DNA of 64,000 nt from CAZUCE01 sp964619265 (GCA_964619265.1 CAZUCE010000012.1:53605-117604), one strand, 5' to 3'; shown: positions 41,607 through 57,808, counted from the first letter of the stretch. Numbers and translations: made by a program. The notes: generated from the letters alone by a model not told the origin.

Positions 41607-41909
41607 TCAGATGACGTCGATGGTCTGACCTTCGGCCAGTACAACCATGGCCTTCTTCCAGTCCGGGCTTTTGCCGCCCAACCATCCGCGCCGGCGCTTG
41701 CGACCGTCCACGCGTAGAGTGTTGACCGAGCGGACCTTGACCTCGAACAGCTTCTCGACAGCCTGGCGGATCTCCACCTTGTTGGCGTCGGGCGGAACGC
41801 GGAACGTGTAGGCGTTGCGGATCGCCATATCGTCCGAGGTCTTCTCGGTGATGTGAGTGGCGCTCAGCACGCGGTAGTGGCGATCGAGCTTCTCCTCTTG
41901 AGCGGTCAT
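41607..41909 (-). CDS. rplW: 50S ribosomal protein L23
   Basis: L23 is the tunnel-exit docking site for SRP and trigger factor. Starting at ATG 41909, the 100-residue protein reads HYRVLSATHITEKTSDDMAIRNAYTFRVPPDANKVEIRQAVEKLF and ends in a GRKRRRGWLGGKSPDWKKAMV loop. The ATG overlaps the rplD stop by four bases, implying coupling. Confidence 0.94.
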   Translation of the reverse strand: MTAQEEKLDRHYRVLSATHITEKTSDDMAIRNAYTFRVPPDANKVEIRQAVEKLFEVKVRSVNTLRVDGRKRRRGWLGGKSPDWKKAMVVLAEGQTIDVI

Positions 41910-42559
41910 GATTGGCCTCCACTTTGCTTGGCGTTCTTGCCGACCTTGGCAACGCGGCTCGTCAGCTGCTCCATGGCGGCCGATTCGGCGATCAGAGTTC
42001 CGCCTGCAAGGACGTCGTAGGCGCACAGATCCGCGGCCGTCCGAACCTTGACGTTCGGGAAGTTGCGGAACGACTTCCAAACGTTGGCATCGTGCTGGGC
42101 CAAAATGAGAGTGGCGCGACGCGGACTGCCCAGGGCGGCGAGCACCTTGCGTGCATCTTTCGCCGACGGGCGCGGGAATTCGCCCAGATCAGCGATCACG
42201 ACCTCGTCGTCGCGCAGCTTTCCGTAGAGGGCCGAGCGGAGAGCGACCCGGCGAGCTTTCACCGGCATGTGATAGCTGTAGTCGCGGGGGCGCGGTCCAA
42301 AGACCGTTCCTCCACCGCGCCAGATGGGCGATTTGCGGTCGCCAGCGCGGGCGCGGCCGGTGTGCTTTTGCTTGTAGGGCTTCTTCCGAGATCCAGCGAC
42401 CTCCGAGCGACCCTTGGTCTTGACCGTTCCCTGACGCTGGTTGGCCTGGTACATGACCACGGCGTCCTTCAGCGTCCGGAAGAGGACTTTCTCGCCGAAC
42501 GGCGACTCGTCGAATTCGACCTGACCGGCTGTACCGGATTTGTAGCTTTTGACCTGCAT
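41906..42559 (-). CDS. rplD: 50S ribosomal protein L4
   Basis: L4 lines the tunnel constriction and in E. coli also represses the S10 operon. The 217-residue protein has the extended loop TKGRSEVAGSRKKPYKQKHTGRARAGDRKSPIWRGGGTVFGPRPRDYSY, with the conserved basic GRARAGDR segment, and a C-terminal nucleotide-fold-like domain. It is nine bases downstream of rplC. Confidence 0.96.
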   Translation of the reverse strand: MQVKSYKSGTAGQVEFDESPFGEKVLFRTLKDAVVMYQANQRQGTVKTKGRSEVAGSRKKPYKQKHTGRARAGDRKSPIWRGGGTVFGPRPRDYSYHMPVKARRVALRSALYGKLRDDEVVIADLGEFPRPSAKDARKVLAALGSPRRATLILAQHDANVWKSFRNFPNVKVRTAADLCAYDVLAGGTLIAESAAMEQLTSRVAKVGKNAKQSGGQS

Positions 42560-42568
42560 CGTCTTTCC

Positions 42569-43204
42569 CTACTTGGTGGTGCCGGTCTTGGCGGACTGGA
42601 CCTGAACGAAGCCGCCGTTGGGCCCCGGAATGGATCCTTTGACGAACAGGAGGTTGCGACCCGCATCCACGCGGATGATCGGCAGGTTCTTCGCGGTGCG
42701 GCGATCAGCACCGAAATGCCCGCCCATGCGCTTGCCCTTGAAAACGCGGCCGGGATAGGCGCAGGCGCCGATGGCTCCGGGCTGCCGGTAGTTCATACAA
42801 CCGTGCGTTTTGGCGCCCCGAGAGAAGTTGTGTCGCTTGATCGTGCCTGCAAATCCGCGACCTTTCGCGGTGCCGATGACATCGACCAGGGCTCCCACTT
42901 CGAATTCTTCGCAGCGAATTTCCGCGCCGACCTCTTGGCTGGCCGGGGCGTGGAGACGCTGCTCTCGAAGGAAGCGCTTCGGGGCAGTTCCGATTTTCTG
43001 GGCGTGAACTCGTTGGGGCTTTTTGGCGCGCCGGTCCGGCACGTCCTCGTAGCCCAACTGGATCGCGTCGTAGCCGTCGCGTTCCTGATTGCGTACTTGC
43101 GTGACAACGCAGGGGCCCGCTTCAACGACGGTGACGGGCACAACCGTGCCGTCCTCCTCGAAGAGCTGAGTCATTCCGCGTTTGCGTCCAAGGATCAGCG
43201 TCAT
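42569..43204 (-). CDS. rplC: 50S ribosomal protein L3
   Basis: L3 is an early-assembly protein reaching the peptidyl-transferase centre. The 211 residues start MTLILGRKRGMTQLFEEDG and include TKGRGFAGTIKRHNFSRGAKTHG and the PGRVFKGKRMGGHFGADRRTAKNL loop. A 166-base gap with a hairpin separates it from rpsJ, wider than usual. Confidence 0.96.
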   Translation of the reverse strand: MTLILGRKRGMTQLFEEDGTVVPVTVVEAGPCVVTQVRNQERDGYDAIQLGYEDVPDRRAKKPQRVHAQKIGTAPKRFLREQRLHAPASQEVGAEIRCEEFEVGALVDVIGTAKGRGFAGTIKRHNFSRGAKTHGCMNYRQPGAIGACAYPGRVFKGKRMGGHFGADRRTAKNLPIIRVDAGRNLLFVKGSIPGPNGGFVQVQSAKTGTTK

Positions 43205-43338
43205 GATGCCGGTGAACGTCGTAGGGGTTGGGAAGAAGAAGCCGGTTCGACCGAGAGCCCCTCAACAGGGACGACGCTCGGCCACGCGGCCAGGGGGGAG
43301 GTGATCTTTGGGGAGCCGCCCGGCAAGGGGCAGAGGTT

Positions 43339-43358
43339 GCGACCGGTGAACCGGTCGC
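43339..43358 (-). promoter_or_regulatory. Hairpin between rpsJ and rplC
   Basis: GCGACCGG and CCGGTCGC form a perfect 8-bp stem with a TGAA (UUCA on the transcript) loop, 13 bases after the rpsJ stop. The 166-base interval to rplC contains no gene. The hairpin could attenuate or process the transcript so that rpsJ is made in excess; this is inference. Confidence 0.45.
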
Positions 43359-43370
43359 GCTAGGCGCGGA

Positions 43371-43676
43371 TTAGGCCTTGATCCGAATGTCGACGCCAGC
43401 GGGCATGTTGAGGCTGGAGAGCGCATCAACGGTCTGACTGGTTGGTTCGGAAATGTAGATGAGGCGCTTGTGAGTCCGGATCTCGAACTGCTCGCGGGCC
43501 TTCTTGTCGATGAACGGAGACCGGAGGACGGTGTAGCGCTCGATCCGGGTCGGGATCGGGATCGGGCCATTCACCAGGGCGCCGGTGCGCTTGGCCGTCT
43601 CTACGATCTCGGCGGCGGATTGATCCAGGGCCTCGTGGTCGTAGGCCTCCATACGGATCTGGATGCGGTTGTCCAT
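43371..43676 (-). CDS. rpsJ: 30S ribosomal protein S10 (NusE)
   Basis: S10 is a head-domain protein and, as NusE, links NusG and the ribosome. I start it at ATG 43676, giving 101 residues: MDNRIQIRMEAYDHEALDQSAAEIVETAKRTGA, then GPIPIPTRIERYTVLRSPFIDKKAREQFEIRTHKRL. It is the first gene of the S10 group. A 547-base gene-free leader with a candidate promoter precedes it. Confidence 0.96.
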   Translation of the reverse strand: MDNRIQIRMEAYDHEALDQSAAEIVETAKRTGALVNGPIPIPTRIERYTVLRSPFIDKKAREQFEIRTHKRLIYISEPTSQTVDALSSLNMPAGVDIRIKA

Positions 43677-44223
43677 GAAAGGGCGAGGAGCGTCGAGAGA
43701 AGTGGAATGCGTGCAGAAAACGAGCCCATGCGGGGCCGCGTCCTGGGAAGGCTGGGGACTTTCGATGGCGCCTTGGCGCGAACATCGATTCTGAAGTGAT
43801 TCCGGCGTGGCTCTCGATGAGCCCTGCGCCGTGCCAGGGGCCGTTCGCGGCCTTTCGAAACGCTGATCGACAGCCCGCAAAAGGGGCCGCCGCAGCCTCG
43901 GGGACTCAGGGTCGAGTTCACTCCGAGCACGCTCGATGGGAGCGTGGTGCCGGGCACCGGAAACCTGCTCCTGGCGGAGAAGGGCGAAGAAGGTAGCAGC
44001 GCCCTAGGGGGCCGTCAACGCAGCTCCAAAGACTTTTGCACGTTCCGTCCTGGGTGCTGCTTTCGGTCTTGGGAGCTGCTTACACGGGGCGCCGCCGCTG
44101 GACCGGTGCTCTTCCAGGCCCGCTCCACCGCCCCTGGCGCGGACTCCCGCCGCCCGCCGAAGCGCGGGGGTTCCAGGGGGGCTCCCCAGCGGGCCCCACT
44201 CGCGCCGCCCCTGACCGGGCCTG
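43677..44223 (-). other. Long leader region before rpsJ
   Basis: The 547 bases between the EF-G-like gene and rpsJ carry no supportable gene. The candidate promoter at 43990-44018 would give an mRNA leader of about 300 bases. In other bacteria S10 leaders bind L4; a folded target here is plausible but I cannot show it from sequence. Confidence 0.5.
43990..44018 (-). promoter_or_regulatory. Candidate promoter of the S10 operon
   Basis: The minus strand reads TTGACG (44013-44018), 17 bases, TACCTT (43990-43995). Spacing is ideal and the -35 box is near consensus. Start of transcription would be near 43983. Confidence 0.5.
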
Positions 44224-46278
44224 TCAGACCCAGATCAGGCCGCGCTCGGCCAGCTCGTCGTCCGGGACGAGTTGAAAGCCCGCCGGCTCCTGCTCGAAGG
44301 TGGCCCGCCCCTGGGAGAGCGAGCGCAGGTCGGTGGCGTAGCCCGCAAGCCTCGCCAGGGGAAGCCGAGCCCGGATTCGTCGCTGCCGGCCTTCGGTTTC
44401 TTGCTCGAGCACGCGGGCTCGGCGCGCAGCCAGGTCGCCCGCGACGCCCGGAGCCACGGCCTCGGGAACTCGGATCACAATCTCGGTGACCGGCTCGAGC
44501 AGCTCGAAGCTGGCCCCAACCATCGCCTCGCGGAGCGCGATTGCCGCGGCCTGGGCGAAAGCCAGTTCCACCTCCTCGCCGGATTGGCTTTGAAAGGCCA
44601 GCAGTCGAGCGCGGGCGTGCACCAGCGGAAAGCCGAAGCGCGGGCCGACCTGGGCCACCCGCTCCAGCTCGCGCTCGATCCCATCGCGCAGGAGCGGCGA
44701 CCGCGGCGGATCCACCGCCCACTCGACCGAGAATCGCCCCGAATCCGGGTCGGGAGCGAGCTCGACGGTCAAATGCCCGCCCATCGGAGAGGCCCCGGGC
44801 GGGAGTCCAAGACGGCCCTCCCCTCGCCCTGTCGTCAGCACCGCCTCCCGGAAAGCGACGCTCGGCGCTCCGGAGCGAACCTCGAGCCCGAACTCGTCGG
44901 CCAGGCGCTTGACGACCACTTCCAGGTGCAGCTCTCCCATTCCGCCAAGCTGCCATTGCCCCGTGTCCCGATCGACACCAACGCGCAGGCTCGGATCCTC
45001 CCGCGCGATGCGCTCGAGCGCCGAGCTCAAGGCCTCCCGGTCGACCTCGCGCAAGGGCTCGAGCACCCGGCGCAAAACCGGGTCCGAAAAGACCGGTCGC
45101 TCGATGACCCACGGCGAGTCCACCTCGGTCAGCGTGTCCCCGGTCAGGGCCTGCACCGGCATAGGCCAGGCCACAATGTCCCCAGCCACGGCCCGTTCGA
45201 CGGCCTCGGTGGAATCCGCGTGAAGGCGCAAAAGCTCCTCGATCCGGCAGCGTTCTTCTTGCCGCGGAAGCGTGACCTCCTTTCCCACTAGCAGGGAACC
45301 GGAGAACACACGCAAGAAGGCCAGTTCCCGGCGCTCTAGCTCCTGCACCTTGAAGACCAGGGCAGCCAACGGCCCCTCAGGATCGGACGTCAGCATCCGA
45401 GTTCGCTCACCGTCAGGTGAAGTCACTCCGATCGCTGCACGGTCGAGCGGGGAAGGCAGGTAGGCCACCACCCCATCGAGCAACGCGCGCACCCCGGAAC
45501 CGAGCAGCGCCGACCCGAGCAAGACCGGTTGCAGCTCGCCGCGCAGCGTGGCTCGGCGCAGCGAACGACGCAGCGCCTCGGGCTCCGCCTCACCAACTTC
45601 GATCACGTGCTCGAGCAGCTCTTCGTCCAACTCGACAAGTGCATCGACCAGGTCCGAACGCAGGACCGCCGCCTCATCGCGCACCGACTCGGGAACTTCG
45701 TCCAAGAGCACTTCCTCTGACCCGCGCATCAAGAAGGCGCGCAGTTCGATCACATCCACGAAGCCCCGAAAATCCTCCCCCTCTCCGAGGGGGTAGTGAA
45801 TGGGAACGGCACGGACTTCGAGTCGGCGCTCGATCTCAGCCACCGAAGACAGGAAGTCCGCCCCAGGCCGATCGCATTGGTTCACGAAGGTGATCGTGGT
45901 GACGCCATAGCGCCGGGCATGCCGCCACACGGTTTCCGATTGCGCCTGGACACCGGCCACTGCGCTGATCACCAGCACCGCCCCGTCCAAGACGCGCAAG
46001 CAGCGCTCGACCTCGACCGTGAAGTCCACGTGACCGGGAGTGTCGATCAGGTTCACGCTGCAAACCCCCCACGTCACGCTCGTCGTCGCGGCCGTAATCG
46101 TGATCCCCCTCCGGCGCTCCTCTGGCATCCAATCCAGGACCGTCGAGCCGTGGTGTACCTCCCCCATGCGCCGCTCGCGACCCGAGAACACCAGGACACG
46201 TTCGGACAAGGTCGTCTTGCCCGCGTCGATGTGCGCGATGATCCCGAGGTTGCGGACGTGTTCGAGGGAAGAGCTCAC
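44224..46278 (-). CDS. Divergent elongation factor G-like GTPase
   Basis: This 684-residue protein occupies the fusA position of the str operon. It has the EF-G fold: G1 AHIDAGKTT, switch I RRRGITITAATTS, G3 DTPGHVDFTVEVERCLRVLDG, and C-terminal GYATDLRSLSQGRATFEQ. Two regions depart from EF-G. The G4 motif reads NQCD where EF-G has NKMD, and domain IV lacks the usual KQSGGRGQYG loop, having GASPMGGHLTVEL instead. It could be the main EF-G of a divergent lineage, or a paralogue with a different ribosomal role if canonical fusA lies elsewhere. Its ATG overlaps the stop of the Tsr3/DTW-like gene (ATGA), so the two are translationally coupled. Confidence 0.85.
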   Translation of the reverse strand: MSSSLEHVRNLGIIAHIDAGKTTLSERVLVFSGRERRMGEVHHGSTVLDWMPEERRRGITITAATTSVTWGVCSVNLIDTPGHVDFTVEVERCLRVLDGAVLVISAVAGVQAQSETVWRHARRYGVTTITFVNQCDRPGADFLSSVAEIERRLEVRAVPIHYPLGEGEDFRGFVDVIELRAFLMRGSEEVLLDEVPESVRDEAAVLRSDLVDALVELDEELLEHVIEVGEAEPEALRRSLRRATLRGELQPVLLGSALLGSGVRALLDGVVAYLPSPLDRAAIGVTSPDGERTRMLTSDPEGPLAALVFKVQELERRELAFLRVFSGSLLVGKEVTLPRQEERCRIEELLRLHADSTEAVERAVAGDIVAWPMPVQALTGDTLTEVDSPWVIERPVFSDPVLRRVLEPLREVDREALSSALERIAREDPSLRVGVDRDTGQWQLGGMGELHLEVVVKRLADEFGLEVRSGAPSVAFREAVLTTGRGEGRLGLPPGASPMGGHLTVELAPDPDSGRFSVEWAVDPPRSPLLRDGIERELERVAQVGPRFGFPLVHARARLLAFQSQSGEEVELAFAQAAAIALREAMVGASFELLEPVTEIVIRVPEAVAPGVAGDLAARRARVLEQETEGRQRRIRARLPLARLAGYATDLRSLSQGRATFEQEPAGFQLVPDDELAERGLIWV

Positions 46279-46763
46279 GGGGAAGGCGAGTCTGACCGAA
46301 ACGAAGCTGAATCCGGAGCCAGTCCAGGGTTCGCCCTGAGGAACTCGCCCGCAAACCGGTAACCCTCGAGCAAGCCCAGATCCCGATGCCCCATCAAGCA
46401 GCAGGCCGCAAACAGCGCCTCGATTGAAGCGAGCCCCGCCGATGGATCGGGAAAGGTCCGACTCTTGCGCGGATAGGCCGTCACCAACGGCGGCAGCGAG
46501 CGCGCGACGACCTCACCACGAATCGTCGCCCTCAGCTTGGACAGCCGGCGCCAACTGGAGTCGAGCAACAAGAGTCCCCGCCCGGACTCACCGGGCTCCA
46601 AGACAGGCGCATCCGGTTCGAGCAAGATTCGCCCTTCGCCATCGAGCTCTAGCTCCGGCCGATAACCCACGAACCGAACGCCCCCCTTCCCCCGCAGAGG
46701 GGCCAACGAACACCGGGCCCACGACTCCCGCGGGTCCCGAAGAATCAAGATGTCATGGGACAT
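46275..46763 (-). CDS. Tsr3/DTW-superfamily protein (probable RNA aminocarboxypropyltransferase)
   Basis: The 162-residue product starts at ATG 46763, with GGAGG eight bases upstream. It aligns along its length with the archaeal/eukaryotic rRNA aminocarboxypropyltransferase Tsr3. DPRESWARCSL corresponds to the N-terminal DPRRC-type motif, LLLDSSWRRLSK to DCSW, RSLPPLVTAYPRKS to LPxLVAANPVNYG, GLASIEALFAACCLMGH to LSCVEAxAAxxxIxGF, and YRFAGEFLRANPGL to FKWGxxFLxLN. Tsr3 and bacterial DTW (tRNA acp3U47) enzymes form one superfamily, and the DSSW motif lies between DCSW and DGTW. It probably transfers an acp group from S-adenosylmethionine to rRNA or tRNA. Operon position after rpsG and coupling to the EF-G-like gene favour a ribosomal substrate. 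Confidence 0.72.
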   Translation of the reverse strand: MSHDILILRDPRESWARCSLAPLRGKGGVRFVGYRPELELDGEGRILLEPDAPVLEPGESGRGLLLLDSSWRRLSKLRATIRGEVVARSLPPLVTAYPRKSRTFPDPSAGLASIEALFAACCLMGHRDLGLLEGYRFAGEFLRANPGLAPDSASFRSDSPSP

Positions 46764-47165
46764 GCCCCCATCCTCCACAACTCACCCACTCGCCGCCCAG
46801 GCCAACCCAAGAACAAGTCGCCGGTCAGGGGCCGTTCCGGCAAAGGCCCCCAGGCCAAGCACCCCTCCCGCGCGAAGCGCGAACCCGAGCTCCCCTCGCG
46901 ATCAGGCAGCCGTCTTCCGCTGATTCCCATCGGCCCCCTTAAACCTTCCTCGCCGCCCCGCCCCCCCGCCCACGGGGAAGGCCCCGAGGCCCACCGGCGG
47001 GCAGTAAATCGCAGGCCGGGAACCTCAGGCAGCAAATCCCAGACGGAAAATCTCAGACGGCGATGGCGGACGACAAACCGGTCCGGCGCCCCAGAACACC
47101 GGGCTGGCTGCGGCCCACCAGGCCAGCAGCCCCTTCGCGACGCCGAAGCATCGCGAAGCGAGGGC
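46764..47165 (-). other. Gene-free interval between rpsG and the Tsr3-like gene
   Basis: These 402 bases break the otherwise standard rpsL-rpsG-fusA block. I see no gene and no clear -35/-10 pair. Short GC palindromes (for example GGGGCCGTTCCGGC around 46827-46842) could be terminator or processing elements. A separate promoter for the Tsr3-like/EF-G-like pair may lie here. Confidence 0.45.
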
Positions 47166-47642
47166 TCAGCGAGCGAAGTGGCTGTAGGCCTTGTTGGCCT
47201 CAGCCATCTTGTGAACGGTCTCTTTCTGAGCGACGGTCGCGCCCTGGCCATTGAAGGCGTCGACCAGCTCTTCGGCGAGCTTGGTCGCCATCGGCTTGCC
47301 CTTCTTCTTGCGGCAATTGTCGATGAGCCAACGAATCGCGAGGCTCTGCTGACGATTGCGACGCACTTCGCGGGGCACCTGGTAGTTGGCGCCACCGACG
47401 CGCTTCGAACGAACTTCCACCGACGGGCGGACGTTGTCGATCGCCTTGATGAAGATCTCCTGACGATCCTCGACGTCGGGCAGTTTCTTGTGCGCCATCT
47501 CGAGGGCTTCGTAGAACAGCTTCTGGGCGGTGGTCTTCTTCCCGTCCTGCATCAGCTTGTTGATGATCTTGGTGGCCAAGATCGACTGAAACTCGGGATC
47601 GGGGACCTGGAGGACGGCCGTGGATTTGTAGTTACGGGGCAT
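47166..47642 (-). CDS. rpsG: 30S ribosomal protein S7
   Basis: S7 starts assembly of the 16S 3' domain and contacts tRNA at the E site. The 158-residue protein starts MPRNYKSTAVLQVPDPEFQSILATKIINKLMQDGKKTTA and has VGGANYQVPREVRRNRQQSLAIRWL, typical of the family. In E. coli it represses its operon by binding the rpsL-rpsG intergenic RNA, which is unusually long here. Confidence 0.96.
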   Translation of the reverse strand: MPRNYKSTAVLQVPDPEFQSILATKIINKLMQDGKKTTAQKLFYEALEMAHKKLPDVEDRQEIFIKAIDNVRPSVEVRSKRVGGANYQVPREVRRNRQQSLAIRWLIDNCRKKKGKPMATKLAEELVDAFNGQGATVAQKETVHKMAEANKAYSHFAR

Positions 47643-47857
47643 ATCGTTCGGTGAGCTCTCAAGAAGCCGAACCGGGGGGCGGGTTCAGCAGTCGCTCTCG
47701 AGGTGTCTGGTTCGATTCGTTGGAAGTTGAGTCTCAGTTCAGCCGGCTGCGAAGAGCCTCTAGCGCCAGCCCAACCCCGAGGGGCCTCTGGCATCCGAAA
47801 GCCACCTGCGTTTTGGAAAGGTGGATCCAGCTCGCCGGCCGAAGGCCAGCTCTCGTT

Positions 47858-47877
47858 CCAACACCGCCGGGTGTTGG
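47858..47877 (-). promoter_or_regulatory. Hairpin in the rpsL-rpsG intergenic leader
   Basis: CCAACACC and GGTGTTGG pair perfectly around GCCG (8 bp). It lies in a 274-base gap where E. coli has a shorter S7-binding site. A role in S7 feedback is possible but unproven. Confidence 0.4.
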
Positions 47878-47916
47878 GCCAATCAAGCAACCGGCGAAGG
47901 AGCCGGCTCCAGCCGC

Positions 47917-48291
47917 CTACTTCTTCGGCCGCTTGACTCCGTACTTCGAGCGGCTTTGGTTGCGACCTTCGACACCGGAGGTGTCGAGGGTGCCGCGAAG
48001 GATGTGGTAGCGAACACCGGGAAGGTCCCGCACTCGTCCACCCCGGATGAGCACGATGGAGTGCTCCTGGAGGTTGTGGCCCTCACCGGGCACGTAGGCG
48101 GTGACTTCTTTGCCGTTCGACAAGCGAACCCGCGCGACTTTCCGCAGAGCCGAGTTCGGCTTCTTCGGAGTCTGGGTCTTCACCTGGAGACAGACGCCCC
48201 GCTTTTGGGGGCAGGCGTCGAGAACGGGAGACTTCGAACGCTTGCGAACGGGCTTCCGTCCCTTGCGGACGAGTTGATTGATGGTGGGCAT
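47917..48291 (-). CDS. rpsL: 30S ribosomal protein S12
   Basis: S12 monitors decoding accuracy. I start it at ATG 48291 (MPTINQLVRKGRKPVRKRSKSP), giving 124 residues. The TPKKPNSALRKVARVRLSNG segment holds the Lys pair (K42/K43 in E. coli numbering) altered in streptomycin-resistant mutants, here wild type. GEGHNLQEHSIVLIRGGRVRDLPGVRYH is intact. It is about 120 bases beyond the rpoC hairpin. Confidence 0.97.
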   Translation of the reverse strand: MPTINQLVRKGRKPVRKRSKSPVLDACPQKRGVCLQVKTQTPKKPNSALRKVARVRLSNGKEVTAYVPGEGHNLQEHSIVLIRGGRVRDLPGVRYHILRGTLDTSGVEGRNQSRSKYGVKRPKK

Positions 48292-48412
48292 GGATCGTGA
48301 TTCGGAGCGGCGCGTCGCGGGGGGCGCGTTCGCGGCTGGGGGCGAAAAGTGTAGAGAGCGAGCAGAGGGCGTCAAGGGCGGGCGGCCAGCCGGGGCCGCC
48401 GTCCGGGAGGCT

Positions 48413-48436
48413 CCCTGGGGGCCTGGGCCCCCAGGG
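48413..48436 (-). terminator. Hairpin after rpoC
   Basis: CCCTGGGGGC pairs perfectly with GCCCCCAGGG around CTGG, beginning five bases after the rpoC stop. Its position suggests partial termination between rpoBC and the str genes. As at rplQ, no U-tract follows. Confidence 0.65.
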
Positions 48437-48441
48437 CGGAA

Positions 48442-52791
<4,350 letters not shown>

Positions 52792-52870
52792 GGATGCTTC
52801 CGGGTGGATGGCGCGTTTGGCGCGGTTGAATTCGTGCGGGCTGGAACGGACGGGAAGGGAAAGGCGACCC

Positions 52871-56581
<3,711 letters not shown>

Positions 56582-56975
56582 CGCGTTCGGGGAACGGAGG
56601 AGGGCGCGGTTTGGGGCGACGACTCGGAGCATCGGGCAGGGATGGACCTGGCGAACTCGAATCGAGGGAGGTCGGCGACGGTGAACACGTCGACGAGCCT
56701 CAAGACCGATGCGGAAGGGATCCGGTGGGAGCGGATCCGTCGGGAAGTGAGCCGGCGACCGAGGCGGAGGTCACCGGAGTGGCCGCGAGCTCTTCGGAAA
56801 GAGCTGCGACGCGGGGGCGGCGGAAGAGTCGATGTTGTCGCGACGCTGTTCATCCCGAAGGGCGACGGCGCTGGGCTGGGAGCCCGAACAACGCGGAGCA
56901 GGAGAGCGGGTTAAGGAATCAGGTGCACCAAGCCGAGGGCTGCTCCAAACGAACGCACTCCACTCCACGAAAACG

Positions 56976-57002
56976 ACCCCGGGTTCCTAGGAATCCCGGG
57001 GT
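56976..57002. other. Palindromic hairpin in the rplL-rpoB gap
   Basis: ACCCCGGG (56976-56983) pairs with CCCGGGGT (56995-57002); the 11-nt centre contains the palindrome TTCCTAGGAA. It is a candidate attenuator or processing site, comparable in position to the E. coli rplL-rpoB attenuator and RNase III site. Confidence 0.45.
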
Positions 57003-57329
57003 AAGTCGAGGAGAGGCGCGACGGAGGAAGCAGAGCAGCTGCGCGGCGAAGGGCTTCGGGAGAAGACGGCTTCGGAAGAAGGCGTGAGCGGTTCGAAAAG
57101 CCGACGGTTCGGCTGATTGGATGGGTCGAGCGATCGGACTCGGGCGGAGGCCAGTGGGACCCCGCGGAGAAAAGAGGCGCGCACAGCTAGAGTTCTGCAC
57201 ACACCCCGACGCGGGGGGATCGAAAGCGGGGCTCGAGAGGCCTGCCCCTGGGAAGACGGGCCCTTCGTGAGGGAGGCCGGGGCCCCCAGGAAGAGCCTGA
57301 TCGCCGGCGGAGACAGGACTCCAGGAGGG

Positions 57330-57358
57330 AATGTCTGAACCCACGGCCGCTTTGTCAA
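57330..57358 (-). promoter_or_regulatory. Candidate promoter of rpoBC
   Basis: A perfect -35 TTGACA on the minus strand (57353-57358) is followed after 17 bases by GACATT (57330-57335), a weak -10 box. It would give rpoB a leader of about 740 bases. The call rests mainly on the -35 match. Confidence 0.4.
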
Positions 57359-57741
57359 CCCCTCGACTGCAAGAACTGATCCAGGCTTGGTTTCTCAAAC
57401 CAGGAAGAGCCTTACAGAGGCGCCCAGGCTGCCAAGAAGACCTTGGCAGGAGCTTCCCCGAAGAGGGGCCGTCAGGTGAGGAGGTGCCCCCCCACGGACC
57501 CGCGACCGGGCAAAGCTCCCTTTCGGGCAGACCCGTCCGCACCTGCGGAAATCCACAGGACCCCAGGCGCCCGCAAAGCGCGATCACGCACCGTGCTTCA
57601 GCCTTTCAGGCCCAAGGACAGGCCAAACCCGGAGAACCCCAGGGGGCCTTCGGGCCGGACAGATCGGGAGTGGACGGGCGCCCGGAGGACGCTCGCCGTG
57701 GGACAAGCTCGGAAGAGGGCGACCCGCGCACCAGCGCGAGT

Positions 57742-57808
57742 CTTGGCCTCAGGCGATCTTGGGCCTCAGGCGATCTTGGGCCTCAGGCGATCTTGGGCCT
57801 CAGGCGAT
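57742..57808. repeat. Four-copy 17-bp tandem repeat over the rplL stop codon
   Basis: The unit AAGATCGCCTGAGGCCC (minus strand) occurs at 57792-57808, 57775-57791 and 57758-57774, with a 16-bp variant at 57742-57757 lacking one base. The first copy contains the last codons (Lys-Ile-Ala) and stop of rplL, so the array duplicates the gene's end into its 3' region. It is a likely product of replication slippage and may vary between strains. Confidence 0.9.

Larger units (their letters stand above)
56582..57741 (-). other. Unusually long gap between rplL and rpoB
   Basis: About 1.2 kb separates rplL from rpoB, where most bacteria have 50-350 bases. Open frames occur on both strands but none has homology or a defensible start. 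The stretch contains a promoter-like site (57330-57358) and a palindromic hairpin (56976-57002). I searched by eye for RNase P, tmRNA and SRP cores and found none. It may be a long rpoB leader or hold an unknown RNA. Confidence 0.55.
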
